A stretch of DNA of 64,000 bases from Paraflavitalea sp. CAU 1676 (GTDB taxonomy: Bacteria > Bacteroidota > Bacteroidia > Chitinophagales > Chitinophagaceae). The notes beneath the pieces were generated by a model. That model saw only the letters and a program-made list of their open reading frames with translations. It ran no database searches and was not told the origin of the DNA. Location: NCBI RefSeq assembly GCF_029223285.1, contig NZ_JARHUJ010000002.1, positions 806,001-870,000 of the forward strand. Direction: 5' to 3'. How positions within the stretch are numbered: the stretch's first letter is position 1; every line of letters starts with the position of its first letter. Made by a program: the position numbers and the translations under genes. This document shows, in pieces, positions 27,501 through 36,134 of the stretch.

Positions 27501-28504
27501 CCGCACGCAGGTCCTATTTGTGGATCGAGTTTGCCAGGCCCATTGAAGATCCGAATGATACCTATTTTGCGCGCGTATTGGCCTATGCAGCCGATCCTAT
27601 GCTGGCCGATCTGGCCACCAATCCACAGCCGGCACGCGAAATGCCCGAACCCGAAATAAATCTCGATGCGGAAATTGTGCGTGCTATCAGAGAGGGACAA
27701 ACGGAAGATCAATCGGGCCTCGAAGCCATGCAACCAATGACGCCGGCACTGGCGGCGGCAGGAAAACCAACCGTGCATTTCCTGCTGCCATTACCCGAAG
27801 GGCTTACTCCGGAATCGATGGAGTTGTTTGGCTTTTTTACCTACGAAATAAGATTGGGGCACCTGAAGAAGTGGAGCACGGCACAAGCCCGCTTTGGCAG
27901 GCCATTGCGGATGACGGGCATTCAACACCCGGCCCCGCCTATGCATGTGCATACCCTGCGCGACAATGATGCTGTGCTGATAAGCACCAGCTTTGCACAA
28001 TCGTACCAGGATGGAAAAGACTGTACGCCCCTGCAGCCCCGCACCGATATATTTGGTTTGTTGTATGCCCAGGTATTACAGGCAGATGGAAGCCAATACA
28101 GGAATATACTGATCAGCAAACAAGTTTTGCTTAAACCGCAGTATGTGCGGGAAACAGCGCGGCGTGAAGCCTTACAGAAAGTACAGCAACACGCACACCG
28201 CGTTATTGCCGGCCCCGTAGAGCCCTATGCATTGGCGCCGGGCGATGTACCGAAGGGCAATACTTTTTGGCGCATGAAAGATATCCGCCGCATCTTGTTG
28301 CATATGGGTATCGATGTCAATGCTCCGCTGAGTGTGTTGGTGGTGGAGTTGATGCCACCGAACAACCATCCCGATTTTATCACTGCCCGCCATATTGAAG
28401 CCGGATTACTGGCCACGCATAATCCAGGTCTTGCGCTCGATCAGGCAAGGATTTTACGTACATCGAGGCTGGTGAAAATTGCAGATGTATGTTCGGTGGT
28501 GTAA
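24551..28504 (+). CDS. Giant protein of unknown function (1317 aa), second of a pair
   Basis: 1317 residues starting on the ATGA overlap with the first giant gene. No signal peptide or clear membrane helix. The sequence is mixed alpha/beta with many long loops. Near residues 455-490 the stretch LQYGNRYAFRVRLSDLTGGGP has the look of a fibronectin type III-like strand pair, which would suit a binding or scaffold role. The C-terminal 100 residues are helical with a hydrophobic end. No enzymatic motif is recognised. The tight coupling with the 1709-residue protein suggests that they form one complex. The 132 bases after it, up to the histone-like gene, contain no clear terminator. Confidence 0.7.
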   Translation: MTPVSPKLFILPFPQSLAVGDQAVLTSNLLVMPRFSPLDTLHTDPVAGDFPAFATGALRLKPALFAGDTQGAPKPGDIPAAVTMLPDTIGRIDDRTDAFNTINSLFEIKDGANRTFSEGSIYKYLSTQYRDAFNFTQPATPFAKTDDSYFCMLQQSTAGAGAFVPNNEINWAQALAFCLQHPQLAEQLGILYRGIQITHDDPAFFAAGGWLYFDFEAANGDTTYDKLPVDEVLCYAAYIPATTNTRHLFAPVLFPVVAGATQPFDGAFRDLVRYDDGFAKIVHASQAISANELAEHYDGNPPVMDTGIRLGWDEEQLLIWLNNSMKAKAGGNPVPAPVSGIGRYRVDAAVKEGEPAPTDEDDLDWKSLVAVEAAAVNIDTITLDGFTGDLGVEVAPVKHGGSKDYWLPVYFANWNGHPLCVKDALDETIRQSEQHAEGLKASLALPPPARQPENIYAPAADDALSLQYGNRYAFRVRLSDLTGGGPAKTNNSLNTGAHKIAYCDFQRHVAPQPPVMLTSAAEKLSIGRARLSYPAITFTRLNRNAVVAALLDDINALDDIYVQIKEVQAIDPGNTAEVHRLLTTLRAPGLPDPDISKIQIVVEVKSLDMDVEGSYHARNGISPKESYVHLYTTTRDYPAYQLSHAPIDDLIELDLAFRDIPVINFNEDASLLGFAEDVLAGNGPLILPTGREVRLSIRSYCSEQADDYFAHEHYRYSTALKATVRKDPAIPEPLPVLRTPAGSDRLVSFYFRPVNKPAAQEYAAAAAAGKGAQLDIDIMERLAAESGLACRDLSVSGKENMRTQFGCSRLLGHTLSPDASSITFAGKQDLLFKWINVLQFDLQRDWTWDLLQPVAFKVFRRWGFEAGALGDKELAGTITLSKGLNWQKMQGPDRSFTRLVFIDALDPKQGANTLPDKVVVEYFMEPQWIGSLPPEAEHEARDASNTLPITIPPRQVPEIVAVGLAMTPEEDEQTLFNNQYSETAARRSYLWIEFARPIEDPNDTYFARVLAYAADPMLADLATNPQPAREMPEPEINLDAEIVRAIREGQTEDQSGLEAMQPMTPALAAAGKPTVHFLLPLPEGLTPESMELFGFFTYEIRLGHLKKWSTAQARFGRPLRMTGIQHPAPPMHVHTLRDNDAVLISTSFAQSYQDGKDCTPLQPRTDIFGLLYAQVLQADGSQYRNILISKQVLLKPQYVRETARREALQKVQQHAHRVIAGPVEPYALAPGDVPKGNTFWRMKDIRRILLHMGIDVNAPLSVLVVELMPPNNHPDFITARHIEAGLLATHNPGLALDQARILRTSRLVKIADVCSVV

Positions 28505-28636
28505 TCGGATCAGTGAATCTGTAAAATAAACTTTGCCAAAAATCATCCGAAACGACAATTTATTATGGGTAACGGCAAAAAATGATTGTAGCTTTAACAA
28601 CGAACGACTTTTTATTAACCATTTAAATTCAATTCA

Positions 28637-28942
28637 ATGCCAACAGTTAAAAGAAAAGCTGTTAAGAAAGCAGTGAAAAGAGCGGCTGTAAAAAAGGCCG
28701 TCAAAAAAAGGGTCGTAAAAAAAGCAGTGAAGAAAGCTGTCGTTAAAAAGGCAGTTAAACGCGCTGTAGCTAAAAAAGCGGTGAAAAGAGCAGTGGCCAA
28801 GAAAGCGGTGAAAAAGGCTATTGTCAAAAAGGCCATCAAACGCAAAGTGGCGAAAAAAGCGCTGGTTAAAAGAGCCGTTAAGCGCGCCGTAGTAAGAAAT
28901 GCCATTCTCCGGAATGCGCTTGGCAACCAGGGAGACATGTAA
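28637..28942 (+). CDS. Lys/Ala/Val-rich histone H1-like protein
   Basis: 101 residues, nearly all Lys, Ala, Val and Arg, in repeats of the form KKAVKKAV or KRAVAKKAVKRAV through residues 4-88. It then ends in a short neutral tail (RNAILRNALGNQGDM). Such basic repeat proteins resemble the C-terminal tail of histone H1 and the small histone-like proteins of some bacteria. They bind DNA non-specifically and compact the nucleoid. There is no globular domain. The repeats are coded with mixed codons, so the reading frame is real and not a simple nucleotide repeat. It has its own strong terminator. The opposite-strand frame here is a shadow. Confidence 0.8.
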   Translation: MPTVKRKAVKKAVKRAAVKKAVKKRVVKKAVKKAVVKKAVKRAVAKKAVKRAVAKKAVKKAIVKKAIKRKVAKKALVKRAVKRAVVRNAILRNALGNQGDM

Positions 28943-28961
28943 CGCTGGATGTACTTTCTTG

Positions 28962-28991
28962 AAAAGTCCTGCTCACCGCGGGACTTTTTTT
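28962..28991 (+). terminator. Intrinsic terminator of the histone-like gene
   Basis: AAAAGTCC (28962-28969) pairs with GGACTTTT (28981-28988), and a T run reaches 28991. It starts 20 bases after the stop codon and is the clearest terminator on the plus strand here. Confidence 0.88.
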
Positions 28992-29204
28992 ATGCCCCTA
29001 CCTCCGGTACGGATCCTCCCCGCCAACCATCCCCAATATTTTTTTCAGGCCCTTGTAAGTAATTGGCCAGTTTTTGTTGTCCCTATGGGTAGCTGACTGC
29101 TGATTGCTTATGAATGGAAGGGGCCTTAAGCCCTCCCCGGGCCAGGTACCTGTGTAAAATCTGGTAGCAAATCCTGCAGACTGATTATCTTACAACGATT
29201 GCTG

Positions 29205-29840
29205 ATGCGACCAGACGACTTACATATCAGAACCCTGCAGACCCAGATTGCCAGCAGCAACCAGGCTGCTTTTGCCAGTTTGTTCCGGCTCTTCTATCCC
29301 CGGCTGCACAGCTTTTCCCTGCAATACGTGCATGTGCATGAAGTTGCGGAAGAGATCACCAACGATGTTTTTGTGAAACTCTGGAACCGGCGGGCCGACC
29401 TGCTGCAGATCCAGAACTTATCAACCTACCTCTTTGTTGCCGTCAAAAATTACTCGCTCAATTACCTGAAGCAGTATTCCCATATCCATGTGGTGATCGA
29501 AGACCAGGAAGGGGCTGCCGGGTTGATCAACCGCAACAATCCAGCGCAGGAACTGGAATGGAAAGAGATCTGCTTTGAACTGAACCAGGCCATCGAGCAG
29601 CTGCCCGATCAATGCCGCACCGTTTTTAAACTGGTGAAGGAGGAAGGGTTCAAATACAAAGAAGTGGCCGAAATATTGGGCCTATCGCCCCGCACGGTAG
29701 AGACCCAACTTTTCAGGGCCTTGAAAAAACTGCAGGCCGTTGCCAACGTCTATCTCGAAAACGCCGGCCGCAAGCCGCGGAAAAATCCGCCTCCCATCAG
29801 CAGCCTGGCATTTCTTCCACTCCTTTCACTTTTCTTTTAA
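29205..29840 (+). CDS. ECF-type RNA polymerase sigma factor of the SusC/D locus
   Basis: 211 residues from the ATG at 29205. Region 2 is seen as FASLFRLFYPRLHSFSLQYV and EEITNDVFVKLW. Region 4 is LPDQCRTVFKLVKEEGFKYKEV and LGLSPRTVETQLFRALKKL, which contains the helix-turn-helix. The architecture matches FecI-like sigma factors of Bacteroidota polysaccharide loci. The C-terminal 25 residues are a basic Pro-rich segment followed by a hydrophobic end (LAFLPLLSLFF), as in many relatives. It is followed 66 bases later by the FecR gene and should be released when the SusC receptor is loaded with its glycan. Confidence 0.92.
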   Translation: MRPDDLHIRTLQTQIASSNQAAFASLFRLFYPRLHSFSLQYVHVHEVAEEITNDVFVKLWNRRADLLQIQNLSTYLFVAVKNYSLNYLKQYSHIHVVIEDQEGAAGLINRNNPAQELEWKEICFELNQAIEQLPDQCRTVFKLVKEEGFKYKEVAEILGLSPRTVETQLFRALKKLQAVANVYLENAGRKPRKNPPPISSLAFLPLLSLFF

Positions 29841-29906
29841 ACCGCTGTACGTATTTCCCCGGTATTCACTGTCCTTAGTATTGTAACACCGCCAAAAATC
29901 TACCAG

Positions 29907-30935
29907 ATGAACGAGAATCGCTTTTTGCTGCTCATGACCCGAAAATTGTCCGGCGAGGCTACACCCGAGGAATTGACCGAGCTGGCCGCGTTACTGACGA
30001 CCGATACAGCCTTACAATCAGAAGCCGATCTATACGCCCGTTATTGGGAACAACCATTACCCGCGCAAAATGCCCATACCGAACCTGCCTTACAAAAGGT
30101 ATTGAGCCTGATCAACCAGGATATGGCCATCGAAGAATCGCCTTTGGCAGCTCCCGTTAAAAGGATGCCGGTTTGGAAAAGGATCAGCCGCATCGCCGCG
30201 GTACTTGTCGTTGCGGCAGGGGTGGGGATGGGGGCTTATTTGTTATTGAATGATCAATCCGCGACAAAACCCGATGCCGCGAACCTGGTTCAAAAGCAAA
30301 ACAGCAAAGGCGTTAAGAGTACCATCGTGCTCGCCGACGGCAGTAAGATCTGGTTGAACGCCGATAGTAAGGTGCAATATCCTGCTCTGTTTACCGGCCA
30401 TACGAGAGAAGTATACCTTAATGGAGAGGCTTTTTTCGACATCGCTAAGAATCCCGAAAAGCCTTTTATTATTCATTTATCGAAAGGAACAGTGCGCGTA
30501 CTGGGTACGTCCTTTAATATAAAAGCCTACGACAACCAGCCTGTGGTGGAAACCTCGGTGGCAACGGGCAGGGTGGCGTTCATTCCGCGATTGAAGAACA
30601 ACCAGCCGGCCGATACGGTGTTCCTGAGCCCCAATAATAAAGTAGTATACCGCCCGGAAGAAGAGAAAATAATTACAGCCGCCACCGTCAGTGCCGATGA
30701 CAAAGCCTGGACCGAAGGCAAGATGATCTTCCGCGGCAACACCTTTGAGGACATCGCCATCGAGCTGGAAAGGAATTTCGGCAAGAAGATCGTGTTCAAT
30801 AATGAAGAAGTGAAGAGCTATCGCCTTACCGGATCGTTCCAGAACAATACGCTGGCCGAGATCCTGGACTACCTGTCAAAGACCAAAACATTTTCCTACA
30901 CCATATCAGACGAAGCCATTGTTATTTCCAGGTAA
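29907..30935 (+). CDS. FecR-family anti-sigma factor
   Basis: 342 residues. The cytoplasmic N-terminus (1-90) holds a sigma-binding helix set (LTRKLSGEATPEELTELAALL-like pattern). A single membrane helix at about 96-113 (IAAVLVVAAGVGMGAYLLL) follows. The periplasmic part begins with the FecR core (STIVLADGSKIWLNADSKVQY, then REVYLNGEAFFDIAKNPEKPF). It ends with a DUF4974 domain (ERNFGKKIVFNNEEVKSYRLTG) that docks with the STN domain of SusC. It holds the sigma factor until the receptor signals. The following SusC frame begins 31 bases later. Confidence 0.93.
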   Translation: MNENRFLLLMTRKLSGEATPEELTELAALLTTDTALQSEADLYARYWEQPLPAQNAHTEPALQKVLSLINQDMAIEESPLAAPVKRMPVWKRISRIAAVLVVAAGVGMGAYLLLNDQSATKPDAANLVQKQNSKGVKSTIVLADGSKIWLNADSKVQYPALFTGHTREVYLNGEAFFDIAKNPEKPFIIHLSKGTVRVLGTSFNIKAYDNQPVVETSVATGRVAFIPRLKNNQPADTVFLSPNNKVVYRPEEEKIITAATVSADDKAWTEGKMIFRGNTFEDIAIELERNFGKKIVFNNEEVKSYRLTGSFQNNTLAEILDYLSKTKTFSYTISDEAIVISR

Positions 30936-30966
30936 TTTCTTTCATATTCCAAAACACCTGCCGCCA

Positions 30967-33900
30967 ATGAAACAAATGATAAACGATTGCCATTACAGGA
31001 GACTATTATGTCCCAAAACGGTGAGAAGCATCTTCTCGACCTTCCTGCTGACCATTCTCTATTTTTCGCTGAACGCCCAAAGCGGTTTTGCTTTTAACCA
31101 GAAAAGCGTCAACCATTTTTACCAGCAAAAAAAGGAGCAAAAAGTAGCTGTTAAAGTAAAGAATGAGAAACTCTCTTCCGTGCTGCTGCAGATAGAAAAG
31201 CAGGTACGCTATGTGTTCGTGTACAGCGACGACGACATCAATGCCGGTCAGCGCATCAGCATCGACATCAAAGGAGAGCTGAGCAATGTGCTGGAAACCC
31301 TGGCCAGGCTCACCAATATCAGCTATGAGATCATCAATGACAAGATCATCCTGCGCGGAAAGGTGACTGCAGAAAAGAGCACCGCCGGAGATAACCCTCT
31401 GGCCAGCGCCATCACCGTTGCCCCGGAAGCCATCCTTGCCCGGGTAGAAGTGATCATCACCGGTCGCGTGACCGATGAAGAGGGCGCCCCGATTGCGGGC
31501 GTGAACGTTACGGTGAAAGGTACACCGCTCGGCGGCACCACCAATCCCAACGGGAATTTTTCCCTCACAGTGCCAGACAATACCAACGATGCCGTTTTGG
31601 TGTTTTCCTATATCGGTTATATCAACCAGGAAGTTGCCGTGAGTGGCAGAAGGACCATTAACGTAGTATTACAGAAGGCCGATAAAATATTGGCCGATGT
31701 AGTGGTGGTGGGCTATGGCACGCAACGAAGAACTTCCGTAACCGGTTCGGTGGATGGCATCAATAAAAAAGCCATCGAAGGAAGGCCCGTGACCAATGTA
31801 TCGCAGGCTTTGCAGGGCGTTTCTCCTAACCTTATTATTCAACAAAGGAATTTTGAACCCGGTCAGGGTGTCAATATCAATATCCGCGGTCTGGGTACCC
31901 TGGGCGACAATACACCGCTGGTAGTGATCGACGGTATTCCCGGCGGTGATATCAACCTGCTCAACCCTACGGATATCGAGAATATTTCCATTTTGAAAGA
32001 TGCCGGTTCGGCCGCTATCTATGGATCACGCTCGGCCAATGGGGTGATCCTCATCACTACCCGCAAAGGCAAGAAGAACGAACGGCCAACCATCAGCTAC
32101 CATGGCATTTATGGCGTGCAAACACCCCGCATTACCTATGAGCCGGTACACGCGTGGGAGAACGCATATTATAAAAATGAATCGCTCAGCAATTCGGGCC
32201 TGCAACCCATTTTCTCCCCTACACAAATACGGGAATTCCAGGAGAAGGGCGATGGTGACTGGCGGGTGAGTTCGATACTGCAAAATGCAGCCCAGCAATC
32301 GCATAACCTGAGTATCAGCGGCGGATCGGCCAATGCCACCTACCTGCTGAGCCTTGGTTACCTCGACCAGCAAAACAGCTTTATCGGCCCCAACTATGGC
32401 TATAAGCGCTACAATATCCGCTTCAACCAAACTACCGAACTGGGCCGCCTGAAATTGAATACCATCCTTAGCTACGCCAAGGTGCAGGGGAAAGACCATT
32501 CTTCATCGGCCTCGACCCTCATCGTGGATGCCGGCCGTGTTCCTTTGTATTATTCCCTGCAGGACACCGCAGGTAATTACCTGACCAATGCGGTCTCTGC
32601 CGAACTGAATCCCAAAGCGATCCTGGAGAAAGGTGGTTATCGCCAATCGGACAACGATGAGGTGTTTGGTAATGTAAACGCCGAATACACCATTGTGAAG
32701 GACCTGAAAGTGCGTGGCGTATTTGGCGGTGCGCTGCGTGCCAACCATGGTTATGGACGCAGATTGCCCCTGACCTTTTCACCCGGCGGCTCTTACGGCA
32801 ACGACCGGGAGGTATATGACGACAACTTCAAATCGCTTTTTACCAACCTGCAATTACTGGTAGAGTACGACAAGGATATCCAAAAACATAGCCTGAAACT
32901 GTTGGTAGGGGCGGCGAATGAATCGTACAAAGAAGAAGCGAATGCCTTATACAAAACGCTCACCGATCCTGTGTTGGGTATTCCGACTACGGGTACCGTG
33001 ATCGATCCCAAAAGAAGCTTCAACAGCAATGGCACCCGGCCCGACAATCGCCCGGCCACCATTGAAACGAGCATCAATTCCGTTTTCGGCCGCGCTGGTT
33101 ATTCTTACAACGACCGGTACTATGCCGAGTTCAACTTTCGCTATGATGGCTCTTCGAAATTCACAAAAGATAACCGCTGGGGCTTTTTCCCTTCGGCAGC
33201 CGTTGCCTGGCGTGTAATGCAGGAAGAATTCCTGGAAGGTTACCGGGATATCGTCAACGACCTCAAGATCCGTGGTTCGTATGGTATACTGGGCAACCAG
33301 AACGTGGATGCGTATCAATACCAAACCGTGTTCTTCAATTATGCCAATGCCTACGCGTACAACAACAATATTGTGGGCGGCTCGGGCTATTCGCTGGGTA
33401 ACCCCGACCTTACGTGGGAGAAAGCGACCACCTTCAATATCGGTTTTGATGCCACGGTGCTGAACGGGAACCTGGACTTCTCTTTCGACTACTTCAATAA
33501 AACCACCAAAGATATCCTGTACGCCCGCCGCGATGTGCCCCAATTGTTCGGGGCAGGTTTTCCGGACTACAACGTAGCGGAGGTTAAGAACCGCGGCTGG
33601 GAAATAAAGGTTACCTATAACTGGCGGAGCAAGCTTCTCCATCAAACCTTCAGCGCCAACCTGGCCGACAACCTCAATGAGCTGTTGTCGCTTACTTCGG
33701 GCGCTACCGAACAGGTAGAGCGTAAAGAAGAATTCGAACTGGTACGCCGCGTAGGTTATCCCATTACGATGTACCAGGCTTATCGCCGGGATGGATATTT
33801 CCAAACCCTCGACGATATCAACAAAGCGCCCCGTTTTGCCGGTTCCACTGTTACTGCCGGCGACATTAAGTTTGTCGATAAAAACCAGGACGGCGTAATC

Positions 33901-34458
33901 GATGACAAGGACAAGTATATCATGGGCAATCCTTTCCCCCGGTATACGTTCGGATTTACGTATACCGCTGCGATCAAGGGCTTTGATGTTTCCCTGTTCA
34001 TCCAGGGTGTAGGTAAAAGATCGGCGATGCTGCGGGGTGAACTGGTGGAACCTTTCCACTTTGGGTATGGCGGTACGATGTACAGGCACCAAACCGATTA
34101 CTGGACACCTACGAACCCCAATGCCAAGTATCCACGCCTGGCAGAAGCGGGCTCTCCTTCGAATACCAACAATTACAGAACCGGCAGCGATATTTATTTA
34201 TTCGATGCAGCTTACGCACGCTTAAAGAATGTGCAGGTGGGCTATACTATCCCCGCCTCGGTGACCAAAAGGGCGCATATTCAAAAAGCGCGGATCTATT
34301 TTACCGGGCAGAATCTTTTCACCATCAGCAAACTTAATTTCTTCGACCCGGAGATCACCGAGTTTGACAACAGTACCCGTTTCAACACGGGCGCCAACAG
34401 CGCGCGAGCGTATCCCTTACCGGTATTTTATGGCGGTGGTATTGACATTACTTTTTAA
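30967..34458 (+). CDS. SusC/RagA-type TonB-dependent outer-membrane transporter
   Basis: 1163 residues from the ATG at 30967. After a signal sequence (about 20-55) comes an STN domain (EKLSSVLLQIEKQVRYVFVYSD) that relays to FecR. Next is a carboxypeptidase-like beta sandwich (ITGRVTDEEGAPIAGVNVTVKG) and a TonB box and plug (ADVVVVGYGTQRRTSVTGSV). A 22-strand barrel with the SusC GSAAIYGSRSANGVILITTRKGK signature ends in an aromatic C-terminus (GGGIDITF). It imports oligosaccharides together with the SusD lipoprotein. The STN domain shows that this system is one of the sigma/anti-sigma-controlled kind. Confidence 0.95.
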   Translation: MKQMINDCHYRRLLCPKTVRSIFSTFLLTILYFSLNAQSGFAFNQKSVNHFYQQKKEQKVAVKVKNEKLSSVLLQIEKQVRYVFVYSDDDINAGQRISIDIKGELSNVLETLARLTNISYEIINDKIILRGKVTAEKSTAGDNPLASAITVAPEAILARVEVIITGRVTDEEGAPIAGVNVTVKGTPLGGTTNPNGNFSLTVPDNTNDAVLVFSYIGYINQEVAVSGRRTINVVLQKADKILADVVVVGYGTQRRTSVTGSVDGINKKAIEGRPVTNVSQALQGVSPNLIIQQRNFEPGQGVNINIRGLGTLGDNTPLVVIDGIPGGDINLLNPTDIENISILKDAGSAAIYGSRSANGVILITTRKGKKNERPTISYHGIYGVQTPRITYEPVHAWENAYYKNESLSNSGLQPIFSPTQIREFQEKGDGDWRVSSILQNAAQQSHNLSISGGSANATYLLSLGYLDQQNSFIGPNYGYKRYNIRFNQTTELGRLKLNTILSYAKVQGKDHSSSASTLIVDAGRVPLYYSLQDTAGNYLTNAVSAELNPKAILEKGGYRQSDNDEVFGNVNAEYTIVKDLKVRGVFGGALRANHGYGRRLPLTFSPGGSYGNDREVYDDNFKSLFTNLQLLVEYDKDIQKHSLKLLVGAANESYKEEANALYKTLTDPVLGIPTTGTVIDPKRSFNSNGTRPDNRPATIETSINSVFGRAGYSYNDRYYAEFNFRYDGSSKFTKDNRWGFFPSAAVAWRVMQEEFLEGYRDIVNDLKIRGSYGILGNQNVDAYQYQTVFFNYANAYAYNNNIVGGSGYSLGNPDLTWEKATTFNIGFDATVLNGNLDFSFDYFNKTTKDILYARRDVPQLFGAGFPDYNVAEVKNRGWEIKVTYNWRSKLLHQTFSANLADNLNELLSLTSGATEQVERKEEFELVRRVGYPITMYQAYRRDGYFQTLDDINKAPRFAGSTVTAGDIKFVDKNQDGVIDDKDKYIMGNPFPRYTFGFTYTAAIKGFDVSLFIQGVGKRSAMLRGELVEPFHFGYGGTMYRHQTDYWTPTNPNAKYPRLAEAGSPSNTNNYRTGSDIYLFDAAYARLKNVQVGYTIPASVTKRAHIQKARIYFTGQNLFTISKLNFFDPEITEFDNSTRFNTGANSARAYPLPVFYGGGIDITF

Positions 34459-34478
34459 CGATGCTAATTGCTAACGAT

Positions 34479-36116
34479 ATGCGTACTAAATCAACAATAT
34501 TTATTTCCCTGTTTGCACTTCTTGCTGCCGTTGCAGGCTGCAAGAAGCTGGACCTGGCCCCCTCGGACCGGTTTACCGAACTGAATTTCTGGGAGTCGAC
34601 CGAAAATGTCAACAATGCCCTGAACAATGTATATGCGGGCATGTACACCAGCGGACCTTTCTTTTACAATGAAGCTTTGTCGGACAATGCCTTCACCAAA
34701 CTGGGCATCAACAGCGGGCAGCCGGATGCCATTGCCAGCGGCAACTTCACCACCTCATTGCCGCGGTTTCAAAATGATTGGGCCTACTACTATGGCGGCA
34801 TCAAATCGTGCAATATTTTCCTGGAGAATGTTGATCAAAACAAAACGGTGAGTGACGCCGTCCGGAACCGGATGAAAGGAGAGGTGAGGTTTATCCGTGC
34901 ATTACATCATTTCAACCTCAGCAAATGGTGGGGTGATGTGCCAATCCTGAGCAAGGATGTTACACCCGATGAAGCAAAGACCATCGCCCGCTCACCCAAA
35001 GCCGATGTACTCAAGTTTATACTGGACGAATTAGATGCCGCTGCGGCCGCTTTACCTTCCAAAGAACAATATGCGGCCGGCGATAATGGGCGCATCACCA
35101 GGGGCGCTGCGCTGGCATTGAAAGCAAGAGCCTTATTGTACGAAGGCAACCGCATGGCAGAGGTGGTGACCATTTGTGAGCAACTGATCAATAACGGCGC
35201 ACAAAATGGCAACTACGCGTTGGTAAACTCCTATACCGATCTGTTCAGCAACAGCGCTATCAATAAGAAGAACGATGAATCCATCCTGTCGCTGCAATAT
35301 GTGCCCGCCCTCAAAATGTGGGGTGAGTATATCGACTTCGCGCCGATATCGGCCGGCGCCCGCAGCAATAACCTTTCACCTACGCAGGAGTTGGTGAACA
35401 ATTACCTGATGCTGAACGGCAAGCGGATCGGGGAAGCTGGTTCGGGGTATGATGAGAGCAATCCTTACGCCAACCGCGACCCAAGGCTTACGGCCACGAT
35501 TGTCTATGACCGCTACAATTGGGTAAATCCGAATGGATCGGCGCAGATCATTTACATCAAACCCGGTACCGGCCCGGCAGGCCAAACGGCCAATGAATAC
35601 AGTGCCGCCGGCCAGGGTACTGCCACCGGCTATTACTGGAGAAAATACTGGGATCCTGCCATGTCGGCTCCCGGCATCAGCTCGGGCCTCAATATCCATT
35701 TGATCCGCTATGCAGAGGTATTGCTGATGTATGCGGAAGCGAAACAGTCATTGGGACAAATGACGGAAGAGGTATGGAACAAAACCATCAAAGCCATACG
35801 GACACGGGCTGGCTTTACCGATGCCGGCGCGTTGAATTACCCCGGCGCCGCGAATTTGACGGAGACCATACGATCGGAGCGGAGAAGCGAACTGGCGATG
35901 GAAGGCATCCGTATCGACGACATTCGCCGCTGGAAGATAGCGGAGACCGTATTGAACGGCTGGGCGCATGGCGCCAAATTCGGCGAGGCTTCGGTCGACA
36001 ATGGCTACCTGCGGGTACAACTGCGGGCCTTTGACAAGAGCAAACATTATCTGTGGCCTGTGCCTCCATCGGAGCGGGCATTAAACACCAATCTTTCTCA
36101 AAACGACAACTATTAA
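34479..36116 (+). CDS. SusD/RagB-type glycan-binding lipoprotein
   Basis: 545 residues from the ATG at 34479 (a second ATG at 34461 is two bases after the SusC stop). The lipoprotein signal ends at AAVAGCKK. Family landmarks include FTELNFWESTENVNNALNNVY at the start, the tetratricopeptide-like helices with RFIRALHHFNLSKWWGDVP and ALALKARALLYEG, and a late IRLIRYAEVLLMYAEA-like block (here HLIRYAEVLLMYAEA). The end ELAMEGIRIDDIRRW ... YLWPVPPSE is typical. It lids the SusC barrel and delivers glycan to it. The interval to the SusE-like gene is 18 bases, so the locus is one operon. Confidence 0.95.
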   Translation: MRTKSTIFISLFALLAAVAGCKKLDLAPSDRFTELNFWESTENVNNALNNVYAGMYTSGPFFYNEALSDNAFTKLGINSGQPDAIASGNFTTSLPRFQNDWAYYYGGIKSCNIFLENVDQNKTVSDAVRNRMKGEVRFIRALHHFNLSKWWGDVPILSKDVTPDEAKTIARSPKADVLKFILDELDAAAAALPSKEQYAAGDNGRITRGAALALKARALLYEGNRMAEVVTICEQLINNGAQNGNYALVNSYTDLFSNSAINKKNDESILSLQYVPALKMWGEYIDFAPISAGARSNNLSPTQELVNNYLMLNGKRIGEAGSGYDESNPYANRDPRLTATIVYDRYNWVNPNGSAQIIYIKPGTGPAGQTANEYSAAGQGTATGYYWRKYWDPAMSAPGISSGLNIHLIRYAEVLLMYAEAKQSLGQMTEEVWNKTIKAIRTRAGFTDAGALNYPGAANLTETIRSERRSELAMEGIRIDDIRRWKIAETVLNGWAHGAKFGEASVDNGYLRVQLRAFDKSKHYLWPVPPSERALNTNLSQNDNY

Positions 36117-36134
36117 CTCTTAAAACGCTTGCAT

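Noticed and set aside
28615-28938. 107-residue minus-strand frame opposite the histone-like gene
   Set aside because: Mirror of the Lys/Ala repeat; gives a Phe/Leu/Thr low-complexity chain without start context.
32947-34092. 381-residue minus-strand frame opposite SusC
   Set aside because: Antisense to a well recognised SusC barrel; no start signal or family pattern.
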